Positions 53,959 through 63,956 of a stretch of 64,000 nt of DNA are shown here, one piece after another. The stretch comes from Ningiella ruwaisensis (GTDB taxonomy: Bacteria > Pseudomonadota > Gammaproteobacteria > Enterobacterales > Alteromonadaceae): contig NZ_RAHT01000009.1 of the NCBI RefSeq assembly GCF_004798935.1, positions 88,098-152,097 of the forward strand, given 5' to 3'. The translations under genes were made by a program, and so were the position numbers. Within the stretch, counting starts at the first letter, position 1. Each line of letters begins with the position of its first letter. The notes under the pieces were generated by a model, which was not told the origin of the DNA, did no database searches, and saw only the letters and a program-made list of their open reading frames with translations.

Positions 53959-55761
53959 ATGGCGTCATCTGAAGATAGAACAGCTATCTCGCTTTTAGGC
54001 GAGGCGCAGCTTTCACAACTTAGCGCTGCTGTTGCAGGTTTTAACCGCGACCAGCTTGTTTGGGCAAGCGGGTATTTGGCAGGCTTGTCACAAGTTGCTT
54101 CGTCCCAAGCGCTCGCTGACCTTTCGCCTGTTGGGGCGAAAGAAGCGCCTACCTTGACAATTTTATATGGCTCACAAACCGGAAATGCCAAACATTCCGC
54201 CATTGCCTATGGTGAGTCAGCTAAAGCAAAGGGATTTAGTACAAACGTCGTCAGTATGGCTGATTATAAGCCTAGAAAACTGAAAGATGAGTCTCACTTG
54301 GTAATTTTTGTTAGCACGCATGGAGAAGGGGATGCGCCCGATGATGCGGTTGAGCTTCACGAATTTTTAGCCAGTAAAAAAGCACCTAAGCTGCCCAATC
54401 TAAACTATGCTGTCGTTGGCTTAGGCGATACGAGCTATGAGTTTTTCTGTCAAACGGGTAAAGATTTTGATAAGCGATTGTCTGCACTTGGTGCGAAAGC
54501 AGTTATCGATCGGCTCGACTGTGATGTTGAATTTGAAGCAGAGCTTGCTGCTTGGTCAGAAAAACTTAATGATATATTATCAAGCGCCCTGACGGCAGAC
54601 GTTTCAATGCCCGCACCCTCTGCGGTGGCAGAAGCGGTTTCAACCTCAGTTTATACAAAGCAACATCCTTTTTTAGCTACACTGACCGAGAGCATAAAAA
54701 TTACCGGACGTGATTCCGTCAAAGATATCCGTCATATTGAAATTTCGCTTGAAGATTCGGGGATCAGGTATCAACCTGGAGATGCCTTGGGCGTTTACTT
54801 TGTAAATAGTGAAAATGCAGTTGCAAGAGTACTGCACGCAACGTCAAATGATGGTGAAGCGCAGGTAACTATTAATGATGAAAGTCTGAGTTTACAGCAA
54901 GCGCTTTCTGAAAAGTTGGAACTTACCCTTAGTTACCCCGGATTTGTTAAAGCCTATCAAGAAGCGAGCAAAAATGAAGCGCTTAAAGCGCTTTTGGAAG
55001 ATAAGGCAGCGCTTCGCGCATTCTTAGAAGAGCGACAAATAATCGATATTGTTGAGCAGTTTCCTGAAAATATCGCGCCACAGGATCTAGTGAATGCACT
55101 TCGACCTTTAACGCCAAGACTTTACTCTATAGCATCAAGTCAATTAGAAGTTGAGGACGAAGTACACCTGACGGTTGCTCATGTTGATTACGATGCTTTT
55201 GGATTCAGGCACCAAGGCGGCGCATCAGGCTTTTTATGCGAACACTTGGCACAAGGTGGTCAGATCAAGGTGTATGCTGAATCAAATGATAATTTTAGAC
55301 TTCCCAGCGATGACGATACAGCAATCATAATGGTAGGTCCGGGGACAGGTATTGCGCCGTTTAGAGCTTTTATGCAAGAACGAGATGTAAAGGAAGCTAA
55401 AGGTAAAAACTGGTTGTTTTTTGGCAATCCCAGTTTTACGCAGGATTTTTTGTATCAAACTGAATGGCAAAGCTATCTGAAATCAGGATTACTCAGCAAA
55501 ATTAGTCTTGCATTTTCACGCGACCAAGCTAACAAAATCTATGTGCAAGACCGAATGCTTGAAAATGGAAAAGAACTCTTTGACTGGCTTGAGTCTGGCG
55601 CACACTTCTACGTTTGCGGGGATGCCATGCGCATGGCCAAAGATGTAGAAGCAGCATTACTACAAATTATTGAAAAGTATGGCAATAAAACCGAGGCAGA
55701 AGCGAAGCAATATCTGCTTGGGCTACGTAAAGCAAAACGTTATCAGAAGGATGTTTACTAA
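53959..55761 (+). CDS. cysJ: Sulfite reductase [NADPH] flavoprotein alpha subunit
   Basis: Passes electrons from NADPH through FAD and FMN to CysI in assimilatory sulfite reduction. 600 residues (E. coli 599): an N-terminal linker matching E. coli ([17 protein letters not shown]), a flavodoxin domain (about 60-200; [13 protein letters not shown]), an FAD domain with RLYSIASSQ, and an NADPH domain with [17 protein letters not shown] and a final KRYQKDVY. No later start is available in frame, so ATG 53959 stands although a T-run replaces its ribosome site. Overlaps cysI by one base. Confidence 0.96.
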   Translation: MASSEDRTAISLLGEAQLSQLSAAVAGFNRDQLVWASGYLAGLSQVASSQALADLSPVGAKEAPTLTILYGSQTGNAKHSAIAYGESAKAKGFSTNVVSMADYKPRKLKDESHLVIFVSTHGEGDAPDDAVELHEFLASKKAPKLPNLNYAVVGLGDTSYEFFCQTGKDFDKRLSALGAKAVIDRLDCDVEFEAELAAWSEKLNDILSSALTADVSMPAPSAVAEAVSTSVYTKQHPFLATLTESIKITGRDSVKDIRHIEISLEDSGIRYQPGDALGVYFVNSENAVARVLHATSNDGEAQVTINDESLSLQQALSEKLELTLSYPGFVKAYQEASKNEALKALLEDKAALRAFLEERQIIDIVEQFPENIAPQDLVNALRPLTPRLYSIASSQLEVEDEVHLTVAHVDYDAFGFRHQGGASGFLCEHLAQGGQIKVYAESNDNFRLPSDDDTAIIMVGPGTGIAPFRAFMQERDVKEAKGKNWLFFGNPSFTQDFLYQTEWQSYLKSGLLSKISLAFSRDQANKIYVQDRMLENGKELFDWLESGAHFYVCGDAMRMAKDVEAALLQIIEKYGNKTEAEAKQYLLGLRKAKRYQKDVY

Positions 55762-57482
55762 TGAGTGAAGACAAGCAATTTATTGTAGAAGGTAAACTGT
55801 CAGATAATGAGCGGTTAAAGGCTGAGAGCAAGCATTTACGAGGCACCATTACTCAAGATTTGTCAGATGATGTGACGGGTGGTTTTACGGCTGATAACTT
55901 TCAATTAATACGTTTTCACGGAATGTATCAGCAAGACGACAGAGACATTCGTGCAGAACGTCAAAAACAGAAACTTGAGCCACTTCATAATGTGATGCTT
56001 CGCGCACGACTGCCAGGCGGTGTGATAAGGCCTGAACAATGGCTAGTGATTGATAAATTTGCTCAAGATCACACGCTTTACGGCAGCATACGTCTAACCA
56101 CACGACAGACTTTTCAATTTCATGGTGTATTGAAACCGCATATTAAATCTATGCATCAAACGCTTAATGCAACAGGTATCGACTCGATTGCTACAGCGGG
56201 TGATGTGAATCGGAATGTGTTGTGTACATCTAATCCTATTGAATCAGAAGTTCATCAGCAAGCGTGGGAGTGGGCAGCAAAAATCAGTGAGCACTTGCTT
56301 CCGAAAACGAATGCGTATGCTGAAATTTGGTTAGACGGGGAGAAAGTCGATACGACTCAAGAGAAAGAGCCCATTTTAGGTGAAAACTATCTGCCTCGTA
56401 AATTCAAAACAACGGTTGTCATCCCTCCTCAAAATGATGTGGATGTGCATGCCAATGATTTAAATTTTGTAGCGATTGCAGAAAACAACAAACTTGTTGG
56501 TTTTAATGTATTGGTAGGTGGCGGTCTGGCCATGACGCACGGTGATAAATCCACTTACCCTCGAAAAGCTGATGATTTTGGCTACATTCCTTTAGACAAG
56601 ACACTTGATGTAGCCGCTGCTGTAGTATCAACGCAGCGAGACTGGGGCAATCGAGTCAACCGTAAGAATGCAAAAACCAAATACACGCTCGAGCGAGTGG
56701 GTGTTGAGAATTTTAAAGCCGAAGTTGAAAAGAGAGCCAATGTAAAATTTGAAGAAAGTCGACCTTATGAGTTTACGTCTCGCGGCGATCGCTTCGGTTG
56801 GGTTGAAGGGATAGATGGAAAATATCATTTAACTGTATTCATAGAAAATGGTCGTATACTGGACTTTCCGAATAAGCCTTTAAAAACCGGCTGTAGGGAA
56901 ATTGCTAAAATCCACAAAGGCGATTTCAGATTAACTGCAAATCAAAACCTGATTATTGCTGGCGTTGCACCTGAGGATAAGCCGGAGATAGAAAAGCTCG
57001 CTCGTTCTCATGGTTTGATTGAAGCGTCAGTCAGTCAACAGCGATTAGATTCCATGGCCTGTGTATCTTTACCGACGTGCCCGCTTGCAATGGCTGAAGC
57101 AGAGCGCTATTTGCCCAGTGCAGTTACTGAAATAGAAGCAATGCTGGCCAAACATGGCTTGGAAAACGAAAGCGTAATTTATCGTATAACCGGCTGCCCC
57201 AACGGATGTGGCAGAGCTATGTTGGCTGAAATTGGCTTAGTCGGGAAAGGACCAAATAAATACAACCTTCATTTAGGGGGCAACCGAGAAGGCACTCGCA
57301 TTCCTAGAATGTATAAAGAAAATATCAGTGATACAGAAATTATGGCCATACTCGATGAGCTCATTGGTCGATGGGCAAAAGAGCGCAACGAACAAGAGGC
57401 TTTTGGTGATTTTGTAATAAGAGCAAACATCATAAAGCCGGTTGTTGATTCAGCGAGAGATTTTTATGACGAACTTGGCTGA
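55761..57482 (+). CDS. cysI: Sulfite reductase hemoprotein beta subunit
   Basis: Reduces sulfite to sulfide with siroheme and a 4Fe-4S cluster. 573 residues with the cluster-binding [19 protein letters not shown] and [11 protein letters not shown] (four Cys), plus [13 protein letters not shown] and [14 protein letters not shown] overlaps the cysJ stop (TAATG). Its 3' end overlaps cysH by 17 bases. CysJ and CysI form the complex that feeds sulfide to cysteine synthesis. Confidence 0.97.
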   Translation: MSEDKQFIVEGKLSDNERLKAESKHLRGTITQDLSDDVTGGFTADNFQLIRFHGMYQQDDRDIRAERQKQKLEPLHNVMLRARLPGGVIRPEQWLVIDKFAQDHTLYGSIRLTTRQTFQFHGVLKPHIKSMHQTLNATGIDSIATAGDVNRNVLCTSNPIESEVHQQAWEWAAKISEHLLPKTNAYAEIWLDGEKVDTTQEKEPILGENYLPRKFKTTVVIPPQNDVDVHANDLNFVAIAENNKLVGFNVLVGGGLAMTHGDKSTYPRKADDFGYIPLDKTLDVAAAVVSTQRDWGNRVNRKNAKTKYTLERVGVENFKAEVEKRANVKFEESRPYEFTSRGDRFGWVEGIDGKYHLTVFIENGRILDFPNKPLKTGCREIAKIHKGDFRLTANQNLIIAGVAPEDKPEIEKLARSHGLIEASVSQQRLDSMACVSLPTCPLAMAEAERYLPSAVTEIEAMLAKHGLENESVIYRITGCPNGCGRAMLAEIGLVGKGPNKYNLHLGGNREGTRIPRMYKENISDTEIMAILDELIGRWAKERNEQEAFGDFVIRANIIKPVVDSARDFYDELG

Positions 57483-58209
57483 AAGTAGAAGTTCGCAAAG
57501 CAGGGTGGACATTGATTTAGGCGAAATTAATTCCCGATTGCTCAAACTTGATGCTCATAAGCGAGTGGAGTGGGCCTTATCTCATCTTCCTGGCGAACAT
57601 ATTGTATCATCAAGCTTTGGTGCACAATCTGCGGTGATGCTGCATCTGCTAACACAAATAGCGCCAAATATTCCTGTTGTACTGACAGATACAGGCTATT
57701 TGTTTCCTGAAACTTATCGATTTATTGACGAACTTACTGAGAAACTGAAGCTCAATTTAAAGGTGTATCGCGCGAATATATCGCCAGCCTGGCAAGAAGC
57801 GCGCTATGGTCAACTTTGGGAAAAAGGAGTTGATGGCCTGAGTCAATACAACAATTTGAACAAAGTTGCGCCAATGAGGCAGGCGTTAAAAGATTTAAAT
57901 GCTGGTACATGGTTTGCTGGTTTGAGGCGCTCTCAATCTGACAGTCGCCAGAGTTTGTCATATGTACAAATGCAGGGTGATCAATTCAAAGTTCACCCAA
58001 TTGCCGATTATTCTAATAAAGCCTTACATAATTATCTCAAAAAACATGACTTGCCCTATCATCCACTTTGGGAAAAAGGTTACGTCTCAATAGGTGACTG
58101 GCACACAACGGTTGCGTTGGAAGAAGGAATGAGCGAACAGGATACACGATTCTTTGGGCTCAAGCGAGAATGTGGCTTGCATGAATTCGGAGATGGCGAC
58201 GGTATTTGA
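57466..58209 (+). CDS. cysH: Phosphoadenylylsulfate reductase
   Basis: Reduces PAPS to sulfite, the step before CysJI. 247 residues, with [40 protein letters not shown] and the C-terminal ECGLHEF that carries the catalytic Cys. The CC pairs of APS-type iron-sulfur enzymes are absent, so it should use PAPS with thioredoxin. ATG 57466 lies inside the end of cysI with GAGAGA upstream; the frame runs back to 57442, but the added residues are not family-like. Confidence 0.95.
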   Translation: MTNLAESRSSQSRVDIDLGEINSRLLKLDAHKRVEWALSHLPGEHIVSSSFGAQSAVMLHLLTQIAPNIPVVLTDTGYLFPETYRFIDELTEKLKLNLKVYRANISPAWQEARYGQLWEKGVDGLSQYNNLNKVAPMRQALKDLNAGTWFAGLRRSQSDSRQSLSYVQMQGDQFKVHPIADYSNKALHNYLKKHDLPYHPLWEKGYVSIGDWHTTVALEEGMSEQDTRFFGLKRECGLHEFGDGDGI

Positions 58210-58347
58210 TACCACTCACTTTCTCAACGGCTTGTTCATTGATTTCACCTATTTATCGCTAAAGAATCCCAGTCATTTTACGATATATCACCTGTAATCT
58301 AATTTTCATTCTTTTGTCATATAACTGTCACATTTATATGATCCATA

Positions 58348-58376
58348 TTGACATTGTTGGTGTTTGAGTATATATT
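58348..58376 (+). promoter_or_regulatory. Consensus sigma-70 promoter of the 58403 gene
   Basis: TTGACA at 58348-58353 and TATATT at 58371-58376 with an ideal 17-base spacer, ending 26 bases before the ATG. This is one of the best promoter matches in the window. Confidence 0.75.
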
Positions 58377-58402
58377 GACCAAAGTTTTAGCTAGGAGATA
58401 AT

Positions 58403-58714
58403 ATGAAAAAGTTAACAATCGCAATTTGTGCTTTGGCCTGTTTCGGGGCAAATGCTGCTCAACCTAGCGCAGAAAACGACAACAGTTTTTCTTGCATGGA
58501 CAAATCCACCTTTGAGATCAATTCGTCCTGCATGAGTACTAAAATTGAAAATAACGATTCTTTTTTGGCGACTCAAAACACCTTGTTTGAGCAGTCAGCA
58601 AATACTGACAACGCAATGGCGACGATGACAATTAATCCAAAAACGCTTGATATAGAGATTGTCGCTCATAAAGATGCGTATCTGGCACGTTTAGAGAAGT
58701 TAAACAATCAATAA
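58403..58714 (+). CDS. Small secreted protein, hypothetical
   Basis: 103 residues: a signal peptide (about 1-18, ending ANAAQ), then a short mature part with two cysteines (SFSCMD and NSSCMS) that may form a disulfide. No family recognised. A consensus promoter, AGGAGA before the ATG and a perfect terminator make it a strongly expressed single-gene unit by appearance. Function unknown. Confidence 0.75.
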   Translation: MKKLTIAICALACFGANAAQPSAENDNSFSCMDKSTFEINSSCMSTKIENNDSFLATQNTLFEQSANTDNAMATMTINPKTLDIEIVAHKDAYLARLEKLNNQ

Positions 58715-58740
58715 GCATGTAATTTATAGTTAATTTAAAA

Positions 58741-58767
58741 AAACCTCTCACGTGAGAGGTTTTTTTA
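58741..58767. terminator. Perfect palindromic terminator
   Basis: AAACCTCTCAC and GTGAGAGGTTT form an uninterrupted palindrome at 58741-58762, followed by TTTT. It can end both the 103-aa protein gene and the convergent desaturase. Confidence 0.85.
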
Positions 58768-58779
58768 TGTCTGAAAAAG

Positions 58780-59913
58780 TCAGGCACTTACTGGCGTCAT
58801 GTAGTATTCATAAAGTGAATGCCATTTTTCTCGTTGGAGCATGAAGGCTTGCTTCAATTCTTTATACTTGAAGTCAATTTCCAGCTTATCCACTGAAGCT
58901 TGAATGTCCTTTCTTTTATCAGCCATTAGCTTTTTCTTCGCGCTGTAGTATTCCGACATTTTGTGCACGAGCAAATCATATTCCTTTTGCACTCGCGCCA
59001 CGACTTCATCTGCATTAGGCAAATTCACTAAAGTACGTTTAGCGTATTTCAACTGCATTTGAAGCTTAGCTTTTTCAATACGCTCTTCGGGTGTTTTGCG
59101 TAAGTTTGATGTCAGCCCAAACCAAGATAGCGTCTTTATCAGCCATTTTGTCGGATCATATTGCCACCAATGGATACCGTTTCGATAATCGTACTCAAAG
59201 ATATGATGGTAGTTATGATAGCCTTCACCAAACGTGAAAAACGCCAGTATTCCGTTGTCTCTGGCCGTATTAGTATCCGTGTAGGGTCGTTTACCCCAAA
59301 TGTGAGCCAGTGAATTGATGAAAAACGTTACATGATGGACCGCCACGAGACGAGCAACACCTGCAATCAAGATCATTCCAATTACATCGCCATTTAACCA
59401 TCCCAATATTCCGGTAATACCGAAGTTAGCAATCAAAACAATGGGTAAATAATAATTGTGTTGCCACATAACCACCTTGTCTTTTTGTAAATCCCGACAG
59501 TTGGAATAATCAGAATACCGCTCAGCTTGATATTCCCGCAGCATCCAACCTATATGTGAAAACCAAAAGCCTTTTTTAGCGCTGTAGGGGTCTTTATCAT
59601 TTACATCAACATGTCGATGATGCACTCGATGATCAGACGACCAATGCAAGATACTGTTTTGGACAGCCATCGCACCGCCTATCGCTAATACGACTTTGAC
59701 GATGGGATGAGCATCGTAAGTTTTATGAGACCACAAGCGATGATAGCCAGCGGTAATAGACATACCAGTAAAGAAAAATAGGACAAGCGCAGTCACAATT
59801 TCAATGAGATCAATTCCATTAAAAACAACCCAAAATGGCATGGCTACGAGAGCAATGAAGGTTGTTATGAGAAAAACGGAAATATTCAAGGGTATTAATG
59901 GAGGTTTTTTCAC
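58780..59913 (-). CDS. Acyl-CoA/fatty acid delta-9 type desaturase
   Basis: 377-residue membrane desaturase that inserts a cis double bond into saturated acyl chains. The histidine boxes are HRLWSH, HRVHHRHVD and HNYHH (di-iron ligands), between four helices; WGKRPYTDTNTARDN is typical of stearoyl-CoA-type enzymes. The last 100 residues are a charged, coiled-coil-like tail not found in all members. It starts with GTG at 59913; no ATG is nearer. A perfect FabR-type operator lies 22 bases upstream, shared with divergent fabR, so expression should follow acyl-chain unsaturation. Confidence 0.92.
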   Translation of the reverse strand: MKKPPLIPLNISVFLITTFIALVAMPFWVVFNGIDLIEIVTALVLFFFTGMSITAGYHRLWSHKTYDAHPIVKVVLAIGGAMAVQNSILHWSSDHRVHHRHVDVNDKDPYSAKKGFWFSHIGWMLREYQAERYSDYSNCRDLQKDKVVMWQHNYYLPIVLIANFGITGILGWLNGDVIGMILIAGVARLVAVHHVTFFINSLAHIWGKRPYTDTNTARDNGILAFFTFGEGYHNYHHIFEYDYRNGIHWWQYDPTKWLIKTLSWFGLTSNLRKTPEERIEKAKLQMQLKYAKRTLVNLPNADEVVARVQKEYDLLVHKMSEYYSAKKKLMADKRKDIQASVDKLEIDFKYKELKQAFMLQREKWHSLYEYYMTPVSA

Positions 59914-59934
59914 AAATAATCACTTTTTAGTTTC

Positions 59935-59952
59935 AGCGTACAACTGTACGCT
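59935..59952. promoter_or_regulatory. FabR-type operator
   Basis: AGCGTACA-AC-TGTACGCT is a perfect 8+8 inverted repeat and matches the FabR consensus (AGCGTACA N2 TGTNCGCT). It lies between the desaturase start (22 bases) and fabR start (72 bases), so one site could control both. Confidence 0.88.
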
Positions 59953-60024
59953 TAATTTATCGTTTCGCATGTTTTTAAGCAAGTGTTATATTTAATAAAT
60001 CAGCTTCGCTGCTTACATACGTAA

Positions 60025-60633
60025 ATGAACCGACAACAACAAAAACTACAAACTCGTCAGAAAATTGTCGATGCTGCTTTCACACTGCTTGATGAAAACA
60101 AGAGTTTTACCGCTATCAGCCTGCGTGAAGTTGCTCGCGAGGCCGGTATCGCCCCCACTTCTTTCTACCGACATTTTGCAGACATCAACGAATTAGGCTT
60201 AACCTTAGTCGATGAATCAGGGCTAGCGCTTCGTCAATTGATGCGAAAAGCGCGCCAACGCATACAAAAGGGGGGTAGTGTAATTGCAATCTCTGTGCAT
60301 ACATTTATGGAGTTTATTACAAAGAATCGAAACGTATTCAGACTGTTGTTACGCGAACATACAGGCACATCAGCTGAGTTTAGAGCCGCAGTTATGCGAG
60401 AAATTCAATATTTTACGGAAGAATTGTCAGATTACGTTGAATCTCATTTACAATTGCCAGCCGATATCGCACACATGCAGGCTGAGGCCATGGTTAGGCT
60501 TGTTTTCAGTGCAGGAGCAGATGCGCTGGATTCTGACCCCACAGCAGTAGAAACCATCGCAAATCGTTTAATAATTCAATTGCGCTTTATTCAATTAGGT
60601 GCATTTTCTTACCATCAACGCGACAAAAGTTGA
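60025..60633 (+). CDS. fabR: TetR-family repressor FabR
   Basis: 202-residue TetR regulator. The HTH ([31 protein letters not shown]) is that of FabR, with [15 protein letters not shown] before it. E. coli FabR represses fabA and fabB in response to the ratio of unsaturated to saturated acyl thioesters; Pseudomonas DesT does likewise for an adjacent desaturase, which is the arrangement here, so DesT-like is the alternative. Divergent from the desaturase with a shared operator. Confidence 0.92.
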   Translation: MNRQQQKLQTRQKIVDAAFTLLDENKSFTAISLREVAREAGIAPTSFYRHFADINELGLTLVDESGLALRQLMRKARQRIQKGGSVIAISVHTFMEFITKNRNVFRLLLREHTGTSAEFRAAVMREIQYFTEELSDYVESHLQLPADIAHMQAEAMVRLVFSAGADALDSDPTAVETIANRLIIQLRFIQLGAFSYHQRDKS

Positions 60634-60667
60634 GTCTGCTTACACTGTGGCTAGTGCTGAAGTCATG

Positions 60668-61753
60668 CTAATTTTTCTTCAAAATAACGCCGCTTTCAAT
60701 ATGTTCAGTCAGCGGAAATTGATCAAATAAAGCGACGCGGACAAGCCGATGCGTTTTGTTTAGTTTTGTCAGGTTATCGGCTAATGTTTCGGGGTTACAT
60801 GAAATATATACTATATGTTCAAAGCGCGACATTAGCTTCAATGTGTCGTCATCGATTCCTGCGCGAGGAGGATCAACTAACACTGTAGAGAAATTGTATT
60901 CTTCTAGTTGAATGTCTTTTAGACGATAAAACGCTCTTTCTTGATTAAAGGCTTGCGTGAATTCTTCACTGCTTAATCGAGCAATTTTTAAATTGCTTAT
61001 ATTATTTACGCTAATATTGTGCTGAGCTGCATCAACAGAGGTTTTAGAAATTTCAGTGCCTAATACATTCTCAAAATTCTTTGCAAGTGGAATCGAAAAA
61101 TTACCCGCGCCACAATAAAGCTCAAGCAAATCACCACCTATGCTCTGTATATTATTTGATGTCCACTCGAGCATGCACTGATTGATGTAGGCATTTGGCT
61201 GGGTAAAGCTATTTTCAATTTGTCGAAAGCGATATTGAATTCCGTTTACGCAAAGCGTTTCATCTACATAATCACCGCCAATAATAAGCTTTTGTTTTTT
61301 TGCTCTTCCAATAATGCGGATTTTTTCGGCACACTTTAGTCGATGTGCGAGTTTTCTGGCTTCTTGCTCCCAACTTTCATTGAGTTGCTTATGATAAAGC
61401 ATCGATATGACTATCTCGTTGTTGGTGCTAGCCAAGTAGTCAATTTGAAATAGCTTTGCTCGTAAAACATCATTTCCCTTAAGCAGGGATAAAAGCTCCT
61501 TCATGGCTTCGTTGATAAGGTGACAGGCCGCTGGAAGCTGGTCTACCCGATACTTTTGTTTGCTCTTCTGGTCGAACATGATATGAAACGTATCATCACC
61601 TTCATGCCATATCCTAAATTCTGCGCGCATTCTGTAATAACTTTCAGGCGAACGAAATACGTCAAGTCTGCCTTCATAAACTGGTGAAAGAAGATGTTTT
61701 AGGCGAGTTTCTTTGACTCGAAGTTGTTGTTCGTAATCCGCACTATTATTCAT
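60668..61753 (-). CDS. trmA: tRNA (uracil-54-C5)-methyltransferase TrmA
   Basis: 361 residues; makes ribothymidine at position 54 of tRNA from S-adenosylmethionine. Motifs: FRSPESYYRMRAEFRIWHEG near the N-terminus, LLELYCGAGNFSIPLA (SAM), VDPPRAGIDD, and ISCNPETLADNL with the catalytic Cys. There is no iron-sulfur TRAM domain, separating it from RlmC/RlmD. ATG 61753 has AAGG eight bases upstream and fits homologues; an ATG at 61768 would add five residues. Confidence 0.95.
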   Translation of the reverse strand: MNNSADYEQQLRVKETRLKHLLSPVYEGRLDVFRSPESYYRMRAEFRIWHEGDDTFHIMFDQKSKQKYRVDQLPAACHLINEAMKELLSLLKGNDVLRAKLFQIDYLASTNNEIVISMLYHKQLNESWEQEARKLAHRLKCAEKIRIIGRAKKQKLIIGGDYVDETLCVNGIQYRFRQIENSFTQPNAYINQCMLEWTSNNIQSIGGDLLELYCGAGNFSIPLAKNFENVLGTEISKTSVDAAQHNISVNNISNLKIARLSSEEFTQAFNQERAFYRLKDIQLEEYNFSTVLVDPPRAGIDDDTLKLMSRFEHIVYISCNPETLADNLTKLNKTHRLVRVALFDQFPLTEHIESGVILKKN

Positions 61754-61821
61754 CTTCTTACCTTTCATTCTTATTCAGCGAGGTGATTGTAGCTTCCTTA
61801 AAAAATTTACCAACTCTTTAT

Positions 61822-61847
61822 TAAAGAAATTTTGTTTCTGCCGATAA
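61822..61847 (+). promoter_or_regulatory. Sigma-28 (FliA)-like promoter
   Basis: TAAA at 61822-61825 and a perfect GCCGATAA at 61840-61847, 14 bases apart (consensus spacing 15). It is 28 bases before the ATG of the DUF5610-like gene. Suggests membership in the flagellar class-3 regulon. Confidence 0.6.
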
Positions 61848-61875
61848 TGAGGATGAGGTTAGTGAGGTTTCAAAA

Positions 61876-63009
61876 ATGAATACTGTAGAAGTAAAGAGTG
61901 CATTTACTGAATTGAGTTCAGTCAACGCAAAAAACATTATCGATTTCAAAACTCAGCAAGAAGCTAAGCTTTCACAAGTCGGTGCATCTCAAGCTGACGA
62001 CACATTCCAGGCTGACAGTAGAGTCGTTGCTAAAGTACTTTCTTTTTCTCTGGAAAAGCGCTTGTCCAGCGATAGCTCAGCGCATTTTAAGGATGTTTCG
62101 AATAATATTCGCATGGCAGATAAAGACAGCAACTCCTTTTTCGATATCGATACGGTTGTTGGAAATGTGCTCAGTTTTGTATCAACGTCATTAGCATCAA
62201 TGGCTAAAGATGGTGCGAGCAAAGACAAACTGGAATATTTCAAAACGCAAGCTCAAGCGGGAGTGAGCGTGGGTGTTCAACAGGCAAAAGACGAACTAAA
62301 AGATATCGTAAATGACGACTTTATTGCCAAAGTTGATGAGGCATACTCCTCAATATTAGAAGCCATCTCCAGACTTTCAAGTAAACCAGGCGACTATTCC
62401 GACGAAGTGAGCACTTCTAAGCATCAACATGTTGAGGTAAATAGCAAATCAGGAAGCAAATTGATGCTTAGCTTCGGAGGAAAAGCTTTCGCAAATGATA
62501 CAGCTGACAACGACCGTATTTTTACTACGCAAGATTCAAATATTTCTTTTAGTGTGAAAGATTTGAGAGCTGAAACTGAAGAGTTACTCCAAACCGAGCA
62601 ACTTGCCAGTTTTATCAATCAATTAGATGGTTTGTTAAATAGCTTCTACCGCAACAACATGGAAGACAAATTTATTAAAGCAAGCGAGTTGGGATATTCG
62701 AAAGCTGAGCTTCATTCTATGGCATCACAGATGACGCATAAAGAATTTAACAAAGCTACAAATAAGTATGGAACTATACAACACTATAATGAACTGACCA
62801 GTTCGGAAATGTCATCGTCGCCTAAAGCTGTTGCACAGTATGTAGCGCGAATGATGGAAGTAACAAGAACGTCAAATGAGATATTGCTAAGCGAGGACGA
62901 CTATAAGGAAATAATCAACGGACTTGTAAATCAAATGAAGGACGTGCAAGTGCCTGACTTGGTGCAAGCAATAAATCGTTTCCACGCGTTTAACAGTCAG
63001 TTTGAATAA
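61876..63009 (+). CDS. DUF5610-like protein, possibly motility-linked
   Basis: 377 residues, soluble, without signal peptide or membrane helix. An N-terminal part with VVAKVLSFSLEKRLSS and a helical middle (FFDIDTVVGNVLSFVSTSLASMA) resemble DUF5610, a family of unknown function. The C-terminal half is helical and charged. A sigma-28-like promoter lies just upstream, so it may be expressed with late flagellar genes; no flagellar gene is adjacent. ATG 61876 has GTGAGG upstream. Confidence 0.7.
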   Translation: MNTVEVKSAFTELSSVNAKNIIDFKTQQEAKLSQVGASQADDTFQADSRVVAKVLSFSLEKRLSSDSSAHFKDVSNNIRMADKDSNSFFDIDTVVGNVLSFVSTSLASMAKDGASKDKLEYFKTQAQAGVSVGVQQAKDELKDIVNDDFIAKVDEAYSSILEAISRLSSKPGDYSDEVSTSKHQHVEVNSKSGSKLMLSFGGKAFANDTADNDRIFTTQDSNISFSVKDLRAETEELLQTEQLASFINQLDGLLNSFYRNNMEDKFIKASELGYSKAELHSMASQMTHKEFNKATNKYGTIQHYNELTSSEMSSSPKAVAQYVARMMEVTRTSNEILLSEDDYKEIINGLVNQMKDVQVPDLVQAINRFHAFNSQFE

Positions 63010-63012
63010 CTA

Positions 63013-63034
63013 CGCGTAGGTAGGCTCCTACGCG
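63013..63034. terminator. Hairpin after the DUF5610-like gene
   Basis: CGCGTAGG at 63013-63020 pairs with CCTACGCG at 63027-63034, loop of six. Only a weak T-run follows (CGTTTGCTCTTT). Lies between convergent genes. Confidence 0.6.
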
Positions 63035-63056
63035 CGTTTGCTCTTTAATTTTTTGC

Positions 63057-63566
63057 TTACTCCGACTTTTCTTTAGCTGGACGCACCTTTAGAGTGCGGT
63101 CCATAAATTCTGAATCGTTAAGCGCTTTTATGAAAACCTCTTCTTTGCCAGCTTCGATTTCAACGAAACCGAAACCTTTACGTCGATTTGTTTTTTTGTC
63201 CTTCATAAGTCTCACGGATATCACATTGCCATATTGAGAAAACAACTCCTTTACTGTCATTTCGTTCGCCTTATACGCTAAATTGCCCACATATAAAGTG
63301 CTGACTTCACTGGATTGAGGTATGACGTCATTGGTATTCCGTGATTTTGATGGAGACGTTCTGGATTTTACGGCTTCATCTTGCTTTTCAGATGCAGGAA
63401 CCGTGAATTTAGTTGCGAGCATTTGTAGTAGCAAATAGATAATAACTGCAACAGGTGAAACAAAGTGTTCGTAAGCACTAAGGTTCAGGCCAATGGAAAC
63501 AGCAAAAGCTGCCAAGCCAACAATGATAGCCAGAATAACGGCTAAGGGTAATCTGATTGATAACAT
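63057..63566 (-). CDS. Membrane-anchored RNA-recognition-motif protein
   Basis: 169 residues: two hydrophobic segments (about 6-28 and 36-50), a polar linker (about 52-90), and one RRM domain (about 90-165) with both signature motifs, LYVGNL (RNP2) and KGFGFVEI (RNP1), including the aromatic residues that stack on RNA bases. RRM proteins in bacteria are uncommon outside cyanobacteria and some gammaproteobacteria. RNA binding at the inner membrane is the inference; the target is unknown. Convergent with the DUF5610-like gene. Confidence 0.88.
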   Translation of the reverse strand: MLSIRLPLAVILAIIVGLAAFAVSIGLNLSAYEHFVSPVAVIIYLLLQMLATKFTVPASEKQDEAVKSRTSPSKSRNTNDVIPQSSEVSTLYVGNLAYKANEMTVKELFSQYGNVISVRLMKDKKTNRRKGFGFVEIEAGKEEVFIKALNDSEFMDRTLKVRPAKEKSE

Positions 63567-63734
63567 GGAAAATCCTATCTGTTTTTAAATAGAGCATTGC
63601 TCTTGGGAAAAGTTACATTAATATTTTACTGAGCCGATGAACAAGCCATTAAAGGAAAAGTTTATTAATTTTGGCTAGTAAAGGCTGAATTTTAGACAAA
63701 AGCTATATTTTTGCAAATTTTCTTATAAATATAC

Positions 63735-63762
63735 TTGACGGTTTATCTTTTGAATGTAGAAT
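63735..63762 (+). promoter_or_regulatory. Stable-RNA-type promoter P1
   Basis: TTGACG and TAGAAT with a 16-base spacer, a GC-rich discriminator (GCGCGCCAC, close to E. coli rrn P1 GCGCCACC) and A/T-rich upstream DNA. These are the marks of rRNA promoters under stringent control. Confidence 0.7.
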
Positions 63763-63928
63763 GCGCGCCACTCTTAAGAGAGAGCACGTATGCAAATTTA
63801 ATCGTAAATATGTACGTGCTTATTGAGTAAGCAACGCCATTGTTACAATGTTAAGTAATGGTTTACTTGAGTTTTAAGAGTAAATTGGTGTTGAACTAAT
63901 ATTAAATTAAAATATTTGAGTAAAAAGG

Positions 63929-63956
63929 TTGACACCAGATGCGATTAAAGTAGAAT
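63929..63956 (+). promoter_or_regulatory. Stable-RNA-type promoter P2
   Basis: TTGACA and TAGAAT, again 16 bases apart, followed by TCGCATCCCGC. Same -10 box and spacing as the promoter 194 bases upstream. Confidence 0.7.
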
